In this document: in pieces, positions 1 through 6,952 of the stretch
How the letters are laid out: each line of letters begins with the position of its first letter
Numbering within the stretch: the stretch's first letter is position 1
Assembly (NCBI GenBank): GCA_004028745.1
Contig: RAZP01000054.1
Span: forward strand, 1-13,123
Length of the DNA stretch: 13,123 bases
Direction of reading: 5' to 3'
Source of the DNA: Prosthecochloris sp.
Lineage (GTDB): Bacteria; Bacteroidota; Chlorobiia; Chlorobiales; Chlorobiaceae
Program-made: the position numbers and the translations under genes
Notes under the pieces: generated by a model
The model's database searches: none
What the model saw: only the letters and a program-made list of their open reading frames with translations
Told to the model about the DNA's origin: nothing

Positions 1-1728
1 GTCATTTGCTCGGACAAAACAGGAACGTTGACTCGCAACGAAATGACTGTCAGATCGGTCGCTCTTCCGGGAAAACTTTTCGAAGTGACCGGTTCAGGCT
101 ACGACCCTCATGGCATATTTCAGCTTGACCAAAAAGAAGTCGATCTCCAGAACCATCCCCAGATGAGAGCTCTTGCACATATCTCCCTGTTGTGCAACGA
201 TGCAACCCTTCATTTTCGCGATGAACAATGGGTGCTGTCCGGAGATCCTACAGAAGGAGCCCTTTGTGTCCTGGGGAAAAAAGCAGGCTATGACCCCGAT
301 ACGGAACAACAAAACTGGCCAAGGATCGATTTGATTCCGTTTGAATCGGAACACCGTTTTATGGCGACCCTGCATCACGATCATACCGACAAGGCATTTA
401 TCTACCTGAAAGGAGCCCCCGAAGTAGTCCTTGAACGCTGTACGAAGCAACGGCAAGAAGAAACCGATGAACCCCTTGATTATCCCTACTGGGCAAACAT
501 CACACAAAAAATGGCTGCCAAGGGTCAGCGGTTGCTTGCCATAGCCTGCAAAAAAACAACGCCTATGCAAGGGACACTGGCATTTCAGGACGTCGAATCC
601 GGACTCACACTGATCGGAATTGTCGGCATGATCGACCCTCCGAGAGAAGAAGCTATCGTCGCGGTCAAGCGTTGTCAGCAGGCAGGCATCCGCGTTAAGA
701 TGATAACCGGCGATCATGCCGATACAGCCAAGGCCATTGGAAAAATGACAGGTATCGGAGACGGATTGACAGCCCTGACAGGAACGGAAATTGAAATGAT
801 GAGCGATGAGGAACTGCAGCAAAACGTTAACAGTATCGACGTATTCGCTCGCAGCAGCCCGGAACATAAAATCAGATTAGTCAAAGCCCTCCAATCCAAC
901 GGCTCCGTTGTAGCGATGACAGGAGACGGCGTCAATGATGCCCCTGCACTGAAAAGGGCCGATGTCGGAATTGCAATGGGACAAAAAGGAACAGAAGTCT
1001 CCAGAGAAGCTGCCGAAATGATACTTGCCGACGACAATTTCGCTACAATAGCCAGCGCCGTCGAGCAAGGACGCACAGTATATGACAACCTGAAGAAATC
1101 CATCCTTTTTGTCCTGCCGACCAACGGTGGCGAGGCACTCAGTATCCTCTTCGCTGTAGCACTTGGCTATACACTGCCTATCACAGCGGTACAGATCCTC
1201 TGGGTCAACATGGTTACAGCAGTAACGCTCGCACTCACCCTCGCGTTCGAAAAAGCCGAAAACAACGTCATGGAACGGAAACCCCGAAAGTCCGGCGAAC
1301 CAATTCTTTCAGGCTTTATCGTCTGGAGGATCGTGTATGTTTCGCTTATTCTGCTGGGCGGTACTTTTGGACTCTTTCTCTGGTATGAAAAAGCCGGGCA
1401 TTCTTATGACATGGCACGAACCGTCGCCGTCAATACACTTGTCATGTTCGAAATATTCTATCTCTTGAGCTCCCGGTTCTTTATAGCCTCGTTTTTCTCA
1501 AAAGAAGGGCTGCTGGGTAACCCTGCAGTACTTTATGCGATCGGTATACTCCTCGTTTTGCAGTCATTGTTCAATTATACACCATTCATGCAGGCCCTGT
1601 TTGCAACAGTACCGCTCGGTCTGTCGGACTGGATCACCATTTTGCTGACCAGTTCTTCAGTGCTGTTCCTTGTTGAGTTCGAAAAATATATACTCAGAAA
1701 ACGTCGTGCAAACAGCCTGATTATCTAA
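1..1728 (+). CDS. P-type cation-transporting ATPase (P2-like), 5' truncated by the window edge
   Basis: Integral-membrane ion pump driven by ATP through an aspartyl-phosphate intermediate. The frame is open from base 1; the apparent TTG start at base 28 lies inside the catalytic motif, so the true start is outside the window. Numbering from base 1, DKTGTLT (residues 5-11) holds the phosphorylated Asp5. KGAP (137-140) is the nucleotide-binding motif, DPPR (212-215) and TGDH (236-239) follow, and TGDGVNDAP (307-315) is the hinge motif. Hydrophobic segments from about residue 368 to the end correspond to M5-M10. M5 keeps the N-x-x-E pair (N375, E378) of SERCA-like pumps, but M6 reads NMVTAVT (403-409), with Ala where SERCA has the calcium-ligand Asp. 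A P2-type fold is clear; the ion is not. The N-terminal actuator domain and M1-M4 are not visible. The gene is convergent with tolC, with a mobile element between. Confidence 0.95.
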   Translation, partial: VICSDKTGTLTRNEMTVRSVALPGKLFEVTGSGYDPHGIFQLDQKEVDLQNHPQMRALAHISLLCNDATLHFRDEQWVLSGDPTEGALCVLGKKAGYDPDTEQQNWPRIDLIPFESEHRFMATLHHDHTDKAFIYLKGAPEVVLERCTKQRQEETDEPLDYPYWANITQKMAAKGQRLLAIACKKTTPMQGTLAFQDVESGLTLIGIVGMIDPPREEAIVAVKRCQQAGIRVKMITGDHADTAKAIGKMTGIGDGLTALTGTEIEMMSDEELQQNVNSIDVFARSSPEHKIRLVKALQSNGSVVAMTGDGVNDAPALKRADVGIAMGQKGTEVSREAAEMILADDNFATIASAVEQGRTVYDNLKKSILFVLPTNGGEALSILFAVALGYTLPITAVQILWVNMVTAVTLALTLAFEKAENNVMERKPRKSGEPILSGFIVWRIVYVSLILLGGTFGLFLWYEKAGHSYDMARTVAVNTLVMFEIFYLLSSRFFIASFFSKEGLLGNPAVLYAIGILLVLQSLFNYTPFMQALFATVPLGLSDWITILLTSSSVLFLVEFEKYILRKRRANSLII

Positions 1729-1766
1729 CCGTTAATTCCCGCTCAACCCATCAAGAAAGCAACTTA

Positions 1767-1908
1767 GGGCACCTCTATTTATTGTCATGAGCGGTTCAAG
1801 TGCAAGGCGAACGGAGCACAGAAACCGGAGTGTACACAGAGTACATGAGGATTTCGAGCACCGCTCAACGAAGCAATTGAATCGCGGAATAAATAAATAG
1901 AGGTGCCC
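1767..1908. mobile_element. MITE-like palindromic element, copy 1 (subfamily A, full length)
   Basis: A 142-bp unit bounded by a perfect 17-bp inverted repeat, GGGCACCTCTATTTATT (1767-1783) against 1892-1908. An inner inverted repeat TGAGCGGT (1788-1795) / ACCGCTCA (1860-1867) and a small hairpin TGTAC-ACAGA-GTACA (1831-1845) lie within. TTA directly abuts both ends (1764-1766 and 1909-1911), consistent with a 3-bp target duplication. The right-hand TTA is also the stop codon (TAA) of the leftward tolC gene. The interior matches copy 4 in inverted orientation, including a 21-bp exact run (1861-1881 against 9706-9726). It encodes no transposase, so movement in trans is inferred. It sits between two convergent genes and could also act as a transcript-end structure. 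Confidence 0.85.
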
Positions 1909-3297
1909 TTAGAGATCATCTGCCGGTCTTGCAGTCCTGCCGAGGGCCTTGTCGCATTCGACACGGGCGACGAGGTAATCGTAGACGGCCTGGAGATAGT
2001 TGGTTTTGGCCTTGTTGAGCTGCAGCTCCGCATCGGCAAGCTCGAGCTGTGAGCCGATCCCTTCCCGAAAACGCAAAAGCGTGATCTCATAGCTTCGCTC
2101 GGCTGTACGTATGGTTCGATCCTGAACCTTGATTCTTTTGCATGCTTCTTCCAGGTTGGACAGTTTCATCTCCACTTCGGCCCGTATATCGGCTTTCAGA
2201 TCCTCAAGCCGTGTCATGGACTGCAAACGGCCGAGCTTTGCCTGTTCCACCTGTGAACTTATCCGAAAACCGGTAAAAAGCGGCATGGAAAGCTGTAACC
2301 CAATGGATGAAGTAACCGGCCAGTCGGTGTCTTCAATGGCAACACCGTCGTCAAACTGGGTTTGCGCCTCTAACAATCCTACTGCCGTAACAGCAGGAAA
2401 ACTTTCGGCTCTTGCCGCGCTTACATTTTGGGTTTCTGCTTCCACCTGAAGTTCGAGCTGACGCACTTCCGGTCTTGCTGAAACCGCTTCGGCATAAGCT
2501 GATGCAATATCCTCAGGGTATTTCCCTTGCTGGTATACAAGGGAATCAGATAAAGTTACATTGCTTAGAGGATCGAGCCCGATACTGTTCTTGAGCTGCG
2601 TTCTGGTCACCACTGCGCGATTCCTGGCCTGGATGAGGTCCGGCTTGATATTTTCTACTGACAAGAATGCTTTCAGGGTATCGATATCAGCGGCAACCCC
2701 CTCCCTGAAAAGAGCCCGGCTGTCACGAAGAGCCGTCTCCCAACGAGAGATGCTTTGTTCCAGTATCGTAACCTGTTCATCGGCTATCAAAACATTGTAG
2801 TAGGCTGTTTTGATGTTGCTGATGACATCCGCCTCAGTCTGGCGATATGCTTCCATGCTGATTTTTTTAACCGTGGAGGATGCCCGTATTCCGGCAAACG
2901 CTTTGAGATTGAACAACGGCTGACTCAATGAAAGCGATGCAACCATCGCATTGTCCTGGCTGATTTCCAAAGGAGTCAATTTGGTTGGATCAGTAATATC
3001 TTCTGGAAAGTAGATAACAACAGGTTCCAGGGTCCTTGTGTAGTCAAACTCCGCATCGAGCTGAGGCAGCACACCGGCCCACGCTTCGCGAACCTTCTGA
3101 CCCGCGATATCACGATCCAGGCGGGCAATCTCGAGGTCACGATTACGATCAAGCCCTATAGATACAGCCTCATCGAGTGAAAGCATCAACTCTTGTCCCC
3201 GAGGCTCGCCTATATCGGCAGCAAACAGAAGAACAGGAAACAAAAAGCAAACAAGCGGCGAAACCAGATGCAAAAGGTGTTGTTTGATAATACACAT
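1909..3297 (-). CDS. TolC-family outer membrane efflux protein
   Basis: 462-residue outer-membrane channel subunit of a tripartite export system or type I secretion system. A hydrophobic signal peptide spans about residues 5-26 (ending LLFAA), with cleavage predicted near residue 26 or 27; Cys17 lies in the hydrophobic core and is not a lipobox. The mature chain has the two-fold repeated helical layout of the family: a first repeat around residues 40-260 (starting LSLDEAVSIGLDRN) and a second to the end, with a long alpha-helical region near 400-455. The signal peptide supports the ATG at 3297 although no good Shine-Dalgarno is visible. The gene begins 71 bp after rarA on the same strand. No membrane-fusion or inner-membrane pump gene is beside it, so the transport partner is unknown. 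Its TAA stop coincides with the target repeat of the adjoining mobile element. Confidence 0.93.
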   Translation of the reverse strand: MCIIKQHLLHLVSPLVCFLFPVLLFAADIGEPRGQELMLSLDEAVSIGLDRNRDLEIARLDRDIAGQKVREAWAGVLPQLDAEFDYTRTLEPVVIYFPEDITDPTKLTPLEISQDNAMVASLSLSQPLFNLKAFAGIRASSTVKKISMEAYRQTEADVISNIKTAYYNVLIADEQVTILEQSISRWETALRDSRALFREGVAADIDTLKAFLSVENIKPDLIQARNRAVVTRTQLKNSIGLDPLSNVTLSDSLVYQQGKYPEDIASAYAEAVSARPEVRQLELQVEAETQNVSAARAESFPAVTAVGLLEAQTQFDDGVAIEDTDWPVTSSIGLQLSMPLFTGFRISSQVEQAKLGRLQSMTRLEDLKADIRAEVEMKLSNLEEACKRIKVQDRTIRTAERSYEITLLRFREGIGSQLELADAELQLNKAKTNYLQAVYDYLVARVECDKALGRTARPADDL

Positions 3298-3368
3298 ACG
3301 TCCGTTAAGAGATAAATGTCACAAAACTTGCCCAAAAATATACCTAAATTGAGCAATTGTTCGAGCTA

Positions 3369-4706
3369 TTAATACCTCCCTTTCCAAAGACGTTCAAGTC
3401 TTTCTCTGATAAATTTTTCCCGCCCCTCTTCCGTTGGATGGTAGAAAACAGGATTAAGCCCTTCAGGCATATACTCCTCCGCAACAAAGTGCTCCGGATA
3501 GTCATGAGGGTATTTGTAGCCTTCACCATACCCTGAATCTTTCATGAGCTTAGTCGGAGCGTTTCTTAGATGCATTGGAACAGGAGCATCCTGGTGAGTT
3601 CCTGCAAAACGCTGCGCATCGTTAATAGCACGGTAGCTGGCATTTGATTTCGGGCATCCTGCCAGATAGGTTACTCCTTGTGCAAGGTTGATTCTTGCTT
3701 CAGGCAAACCGATCATTTCAACAGCATGAAAAACGGAAACAGCAAGGGTGATGGCGTAAGGATCCGCATTACCGATATCTTCACTGGCAAAAATAACCAT
3801 TCTGCGTGCGATGAATTTAGGATCTTCTCCACCTTCGAGCATCCTCGCAAGCCAGAACAGAGCTGCATCGGGGTCGGATCCTCTCAGGGATTTGATAAAC
3901 GCCGATACGGTATCGTAATGCAAGTCACCCTTTTTGTCATAGACCGGGAGCTTTTTCTGAAGCGCACTTTCAAGCAGATCCCGGGCAAGATGCACAGGAA
4001 CGATGGAGATATCAGCTAAAGATAAAGCAGCTTCAATAGCGTTCAAGGCCCTGCGGGCATCTCCACCTGCAAACTGTAGAAGAAAGTCCCAGTCATCGAT
4101 GATAATCTCATAAGGTGCAATCAGCGGATCGCCTGCAAGTGCCCGCTTGACAACCGCTTCTATATCATGGTTTTCAAGAGGATTGAGAGTGTAGACCTGC
4201 ATCCGGCTCATCAGAGCTGCATTCACTTCAAAAGAGGGATTCTCGGTTGTTGCACCGATCAAGACAACAACCCCCTGCTCAATTGCATGCAGCAGCGAAT
4301 CCTGCTGTGCCTTGTTGAAACGATGAATCTCGTCGATAAACAACAGTGTCTGGCGACCTTCCAGACGCTGGCTTGAGGTAGCAAAATCAAGAGCTTTGCG
4401 CACATCTTTCACACCGGCGTCAACAGCGGAAAGCGAGTCAAAACGAAAATCAAGTGAGTGTGCACAAATTTCTGCAAGAGTGGTTTTTCCTGAACCCGGA
4501 GGACCCCAGAATATCATTGAAGGCAGACGCCCTTGATCGATAAACCTTCGCAGCGGGCCGTCAGTACCGATAAGGTGTTCCTGACCATACATTTCATCAA
4601 GAGTTCGGGGTCGCACCCTTTCGGCAAGTGGCTGAAAACGGGAGTCTGCCTTTCCCCTCGAAGGCAAGCCGAAAAGGTCTTCCTGATTTTGCTTCCCCGC
4701 GGACAT
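3369..4706 (-). CDS. rarA: Replication-associated recombination protein A (RarA/MgsA), AAA+ ATPase
   Basis: Clamp-loader-like AAA+ ATPase acting at stalled replication forks. From the ATG at 4706 the protein has 445 residues, a typical family length. The Walker A motif GPPGSGKT is at 68-75, Walker B/DEIH at 125-128, a sensor-1-type segment GATTENPSF follows, and the GGDARRALN segment fits sensor 2. The C-terminal half (from about residue 255, with the SLRGSDPDAALFWLARML block) is the MgsA/RarA tetramerisation region. The ATG overlaps the ribE stop as TGATG, a common translational-coupling arrangement; a TTG one codon upstream (4709) is also possible. The order tpx-ribE-rarA with overlap or near-contact suggests one transcript. 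Confidence 0.96.
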   Translation of the reverse strand: MSAGKQNQEDLFGLPSRGKADSRFQPLAERVRPRTLDEMYGQEHLIGTDGPLRRFIDQGRLPSMIFWGPPGSGKTTLAEICAHSLDFRFDSLSAVDAGVKDVRKALDFATSSQRLEGRQTLLFIDEIHRFNKAQQDSLLHAIEQGVVVLIGATTENPSFEVNAALMSRMQVYTLNPLENHDIEAVVKRALAGDPLIAPYEIIIDDWDFLLQFAGGDARRALNAIEAALSLADISIVPVHLARDLLESALQKKLPVYDKKGDLHYDTVSAFIKSLRGSDPDAALFWLARMLEGGEDPKFIARRMVIFASEDIGNADPYAITLAVSVFHAVEMIGLPEARINLAQGVTYLAGCPKSNASYRAINDAQRFAGTHQDAPVPMHLRNAPTKLMKDSGYGEGYKYPHDYPEHFVAEEYMPEGLNPVFYHPTEEGREKFIRERLERLWKGRY

Positions 4707-5362
4707 CAATATCCTAAATCACTTAACCAGCTTTCTGTAATTTTTCCGGAGCCTCCCTCTGAATTTTTCAGAAGCTCCTGCTGCCTTGCAATATACTTAC
4801 CGAGAATATCGAATTCCAGATTTACCCGGTCGCCTTCCTTTAAATTGTTGATGGTGGTATTCTCGAATGTATAAGGGATAATCGCAACGGCAAAGCTGTT
4901 TTCCTTGATGTTCGCGACCGTAAGACTGATGCCGTCGATCGCAATGGAACCTACCGGCACTATGAAAGGCTGAAATTCTTCCGGGAAGTCGATCCTGATT
5001 TCCCGGCTTCCTCCCAGATCATACACCCCGAGAACCGTGCCGACGCAATCGACATGCCCTTGCATAAAATGACCACCCAGCCTGTCCGAAGGCCGTAGAG
5101 CCCTTTCAAGATTTACGGGAAAACCCGCAGCAAAGAAACCAAGCGTGGTTTTTTTCAGAGTTTCCTCGATGGTATCGACATCGAATGTCTTGTCACCAAG
5201 AGCCACAACCGTTTGACACACCCCGTTGATCGCCACGCTTTCATCTATTGCAAGATCACTGAACTCACGCTCATTGCTATAACGCACCGTAATACGCAAC
5301 CCGCTTCCTTGGCTGCGGATTCCCGCTATCTTCCCTACGTCCTTGACAATTCCCGTAAACAT
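4706..5362 (-). CDS. ribE: Riboflavin synthase, alpha subunit
   Basis: Cytoplasmic enzyme that dismutates two 6,7-dimethyl-8-ribityllumazine molecules to riboflavin and a pyrimidinedione, the last step of the pathway. The 218 residues form the usual two lumazine-binding domains: the first opens with MFTGIV and has SVAINGVCQTV (42-52); the second follows GGHFMQGHVD (96-105) and has GSIAIDGISLTV (138-149) and IPYTFENTT (162-170). The length is normal for the family. The start lies only 6 bp after the tpx stop, with no clear Shine-Dalgarno, and the stop overlaps the rarA start, so it is probably co-transcribed and translationally coupled with both. The bifunctional ribD lies 3.2 kb away, so the pathway genes are not one operon here. 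The same gene is called ribC in some genomes. Confidence 0.96.
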   Translation of the reverse strand: MFTGIVKDVGKIAGIRSQGSGLRITVRYSNEREFSDLAIDESVAINGVCQTVVALGDKTFDVDTIEETLKKTTLGFFAAGFPVNLERALRPSDRLGGHFMQGHVDCVGTVLGVYDLGGSREIRIDFPEEFQPFIVPVGSIAIDGISLTVANIKENSFAVAIIPYTFENTTINNLKEGDRVNLEFDILGKYIARQQELLKNSEGGSGKITESWLSDLGY

Positions 5363-5368
5363 ACTGAA

Positions 5369-5869
5369 TCAGACCATGGCTTTCAGTGCCGCCTCGTAAT
5401 CGGGTTCCTGGGTTATTTCCGGCACCTGTTCGGTATAAATAACCTTGCCTTCATTGTCAACAATAACCACGGCTCGGGACAGAATCCCTTTCAGAGGACC
5501 ATCAGCCATGGTAACACCGTAATCGCTGCCGAACTCAGGAGAACGGAAGACCGACAGTGAAATGACATTTTCAATATCCTCAACCTCGCAAAAGCGCTTG
5601 TGGGCGAAAGGAAGATCGGCTGAAACACAAAGCACCACAGTATCGGGAATGCTTGATGCCTCGAGATTGAAACGTCTCACGGAAGCCGCGCAGACAGGGG
5701 TATCAAGACTTGGAAAAATATTCAGAACCACCCTTTTTCCGGCAAAGTCAGCCAGATTGGCTTCGGACAGATCTTTATTGACGAGGGTAAATGAAGGAGC
5801 TGCCGTCCCTACAGCAGGCAACTCGCCGACAGTTGAAACAGGATTTCCTTTTAATGTAATATCGGCCAT
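5369..5869 (-). CDS. tpx: Thiol peroxidase Tpx, atypical 2-Cys peroxiredoxin
   Basis: Thioredoxin-dependent peroxidase that reduces hydrogen peroxide and organic peroxides. The 166-residue chain has the Tpx signature SLDTPVC with the peroxidatic Cys60 and the resolving Cys94 in the KRFCEVEDI helix, the spacing expected of Tpx (Cys61/Cys95 in E. coli). A further Cys81 is present. No signal peptide is seen, so a cytoplasmic location is likely. It is the first gene of the tpx-ribE-rarA group and the only one there with a strong Shine-Dalgarno (AGGAG, 5 nt before the ATG). Its upstream region is occupied by copy 2 of the mobile element, ending 17 bp before the start codon, so its promoter is within or beyond that element. 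Confidence 0.97.
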   Translation of the reverse strand: MADITLKGNPVSTVGELPAVGTAAPSFTLVNKDLSEANLADFAGKRVVLNIFPSLDTPVCAASVRRFNLEASSIPDTVVLCVSADLPFAHKRFCEVEDIENVISLSVFRSPEFGSDYGVTMADGPLKGILSRAVVIVDNEGKVIYTEQVPEITQEPDYEAALKAMV

Positions 5870-5874
5870 GATTT

Positions 5875-5879
5875 CTCCT
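5875..5879 (-). promoter_or_regulatory. Shine-Dalgarno of tpx
   Basis: On the minus strand AGGAG lies 5 nt before the tpx ATG. It fixes that start and stands out because most genes in this window lack a good ribosome-binding site. It lies just outside copy 2 of the mobile element. Confidence 0.8.
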
Positions 5880-5886
5880 TTTTTTA

Positions 5887-5976
5887 TGGTACTTCTATTA
5901 ATTCGTTGTGCACCTGATTACTGTGTTGGGTAAATGAAAGAAATCGGGACTCACGACAATTTATATAGAGGTGCCT
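5887..5976. mobile_element. MITE-like element, copy 2 (subfamily B, internally deleted)
   Basis: A 90-bp unit with decayed termini (TGGTACTTCTATTAA on the left; TATAGAGGTGCCT on the right), abutted by the perfect 4-bp direct repeat TTTA (5883-5886 and 5977-5980). Its interior matches copy 3: the block TCGGGACTCACGACAA and the left segment TTGTGCACC/TGATTAC. It lacks about 28 bp present in copy 3. It lies immediately upstream of tpx, so it forms the 5' leader or promoter region of that gene. The more divergent left end suggests an older insertion. Confidence 0.75.
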
Positions 5977-6111
5977 TTTAGCTAAAAAGATTGTGTTTCA
6001 ATTATAGTGGAAAACAGTACGCCACAACAGGGAATAACATAACAAAGTTCCCGCAAAGACAATGTTCTCTGATTATGCTTGTTTGAATCCATACAACTTC
6101 CCAGACCCTTC

Positions 6112-6141
6112 ATGGATTCCCATGTCAGGCACGGGAATGAC
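6112..6141 (+). repeat. REP-like palindromic unit 1
   Basis: Form ATGGATTCCC...GGGAATGAC with an imperfect central palindrome. It matches units 2 and 3 at the ATGGAT and ATGAC ends and at the CC...TCA...GG core. It resembles the REP-type units scattered through many Gram-negative genomes; this is a pattern match by eye. Confidence 0.55.
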
Positions 6142-6161
6142 TGGAAAGTAAGCAGCCATGC

Positions 6162-6201
6162 CCCCTGCGTGTAATTATTAACAAAGAATATTACACAGGG
6201 G
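6162..6201. repeat. Long intergenic hairpin
   Basis: CCCCTG-cg-TGTAAT (6162-6175) pairs with ATTACACAGGGG (6190-6201), giving a 12-bp stem with a 2-nt bulge and an A+T-rich loop. No U-tract follows on either strand, so a terminator role is not clear. Confidence 0.5.
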
Positions 6202-6329
6202 TGAAATTCGAGCATTTGTTTCACGGGCAGGCTCGAAGATGACTCAATAAGGCTAACCCCAGCTTGTCGGGACGCCCTTGCACTGAAAGACGAGGCTGTC
6301 TCATTAGTCCTGCAATTTGTCTTTATGTA

Positions 6330-6359
6330 GTCATCCTCGGGCTTGACCTGGGGATCCAT
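6330..6359 (-). repeat. REP-like palindromic unit 2
   Basis: GTCATCCTCGGGCTTGACC followed by TGGGGATCCAT, an imperfect hairpin. Reverse-complemented it matches units 1 and 3. It pairs tail to tail with unit 3, 18 bp away, as in BIME-type arrangements, inside the 177-bp unit. Confidence 0.6.
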
Positions 6360-6377
6360 CTTCCAATGAAAGTCAGT

Positions 6378-6405
6378 ATGGATGCCGCATCAAGTGCGGC
6401 ATGAC
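6378..6405 (+). repeat. REP-like palindromic unit 3
   Basis: ATGGATGCCGCATCAAG followed by TGCGGCATGAC; the hairpin arms TGCCGCA and TGCGGCA are perfect. Opposite in orientation to unit 2, the same as unit 1. Confidence 0.6.
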
Positions 6406-6502
6406 TCTCTGCCGGAAACTTATGCATGGCGACCGATAGTCGTGAAACAGTGCTTTTGAGACAGCCTCCTACAGTTCAACGACTCAACAATTCAACAAGG
6501 AA

Positions 6503-6919
6503 TTAATCCCACAACCCTCTTCCCCTCGAAACACTGTACTTGCCGGAACCGAGAAATATAATTGCAAAAGAACCGAACAAATAGAAAAATTGCAGCTCCA
6601 GAGCATAGCCACCATGTTGAGTCAGGGAAAACAGCTCACCGGCATGCACAAGATAAATCGCCGCTACCATGACAAAAGCCTCGATCAGCGCAGCAGGACG
6701 AGAAAGAATACCCAGAACGATAAGCAGCGGTGCCACTATCTCGCCAATAAGCACACCGTAGGAAAGATATGTCGGCAATCCGGCATCAACGAGAGTCTTT
6801 TCAATAAATCCAAGCCCGTTTTTGAGCTTGTGAATCCCATGAAACAGCATCAGGCCGCCAACAGACAAACGCACAAGCAGCTTGCCCAAATCGTTGTTTT
6901 GAATAATACGGTCTATCAT
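6503..6919 (-). CDS. DoxX-family integral membrane protein
   Basis: 138-residue four-helix membrane protein. Hydrophobic segments are near residues 12-30, 51-72, 75-93 and 108-125. The FHGIHKL motif at 26-32, the glycine-rich GLMLF before it and the GE in helix 2 (Glu60) are typical of the DoxX/DoxD group. Members are linked to quinone or thiosulfate-related redox chemistry in some organisms, but the exact role of this subgroup is not settled, so no substrate is claimed. There is no clear Shine-Dalgarno. Element copy 3 ends 33 bp upstream of the start. No partner gene is adjacent: tpx lies 633 bp downstream on the same strand across the repeat region, and the porin is 330 bp upstream behind its own terminator. 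Confidence 0.88.
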   Translation of the reverse strand: MIDRIIQNNDLGKLLVRLSVGGLMLFHGIHKLKNGLGFIEKTLVDAGLPTYLSYGVLIGEIVAPLLIVLGILSRPAALIEAFVMVAAIYLVHAGELFSLTQHGGYALELQFFYLFGSFAIIFLGSGKYSVSRGRGLWD

Positions 6920-6952
6920 ATCAGTTGAATATGTTAAGGGTTTTCAGGGTAA

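Larger units (their letters stand above)
6292..6468. mobile_element. 177-bp unit with 12-bp terminal inverted repeats
   Basis: GAGGCTGTCTCA (6292-6303) recurs as a perfect inverted copy TGAGACAGCCTC (6457-6468). No transposase is encoded, and no target duplication is evident next to the ends. The ends resemble short transposon termini, so it could be a non-autonomous element or an internally deleted insertion sequence. Two REP-like units in opposite orientation lie inside it. Confidence 0.5.
5981..6502. other. Gene-free, repeat-rich intergenic stretch between doxX and tpx
   Basis: No credible gene is seen here. The one long minus-strand open frame (5982-6359) starts inside a REP-like unit, crosses another, and resembles no family I know. 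The stretch holds three REP-like units, one long hairpin and a 177-bp unit with 12-bp inverted ends, all listed separately. The segment 5981-6111 shows nothing recognisable. The region looks like a landing zone for small repeats. Confidence 0.6.

Noticed and set aside
94..867. 257-codon minus-strand frame opposite the P-type ATPase
   Set aside because: The plus-strand frame carries all catalytic motifs in order; the antisense frame shows no family features.
1767..1908. Reading copy 1 as a simple rho-independent terminator
   Set aside because: The arms are over 100 nt apart with no U-tract, and the same unit occurs elsewhere with target repeats, so a mobile element explains it better.
1785..2090. 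101-codon minus-strand frame running from tolC into element copy 1
   Set aside because: It shadows the tolC C-terminus in another frame and runs through the element; no start signal or family features.
5982..6359. 125-codon minus-strand frame with a pilin-like stretch (QAGVSLIE)
   Set aside because: It begins inside a REP-like unit and crosses another plus the 177-bp unit; there is no hydrophobic helix after the pilin-like residues and no ribosome-binding site. Most likely a chance frame over repeats.
6213..6453. Inverted GTTTCACG / CGTGAAAC pair around the 177-bp unit
   Set aside because: Only 8 bp long, not symmetric with the 12-bp ends; probably chance, although it could mark an older, larger element.
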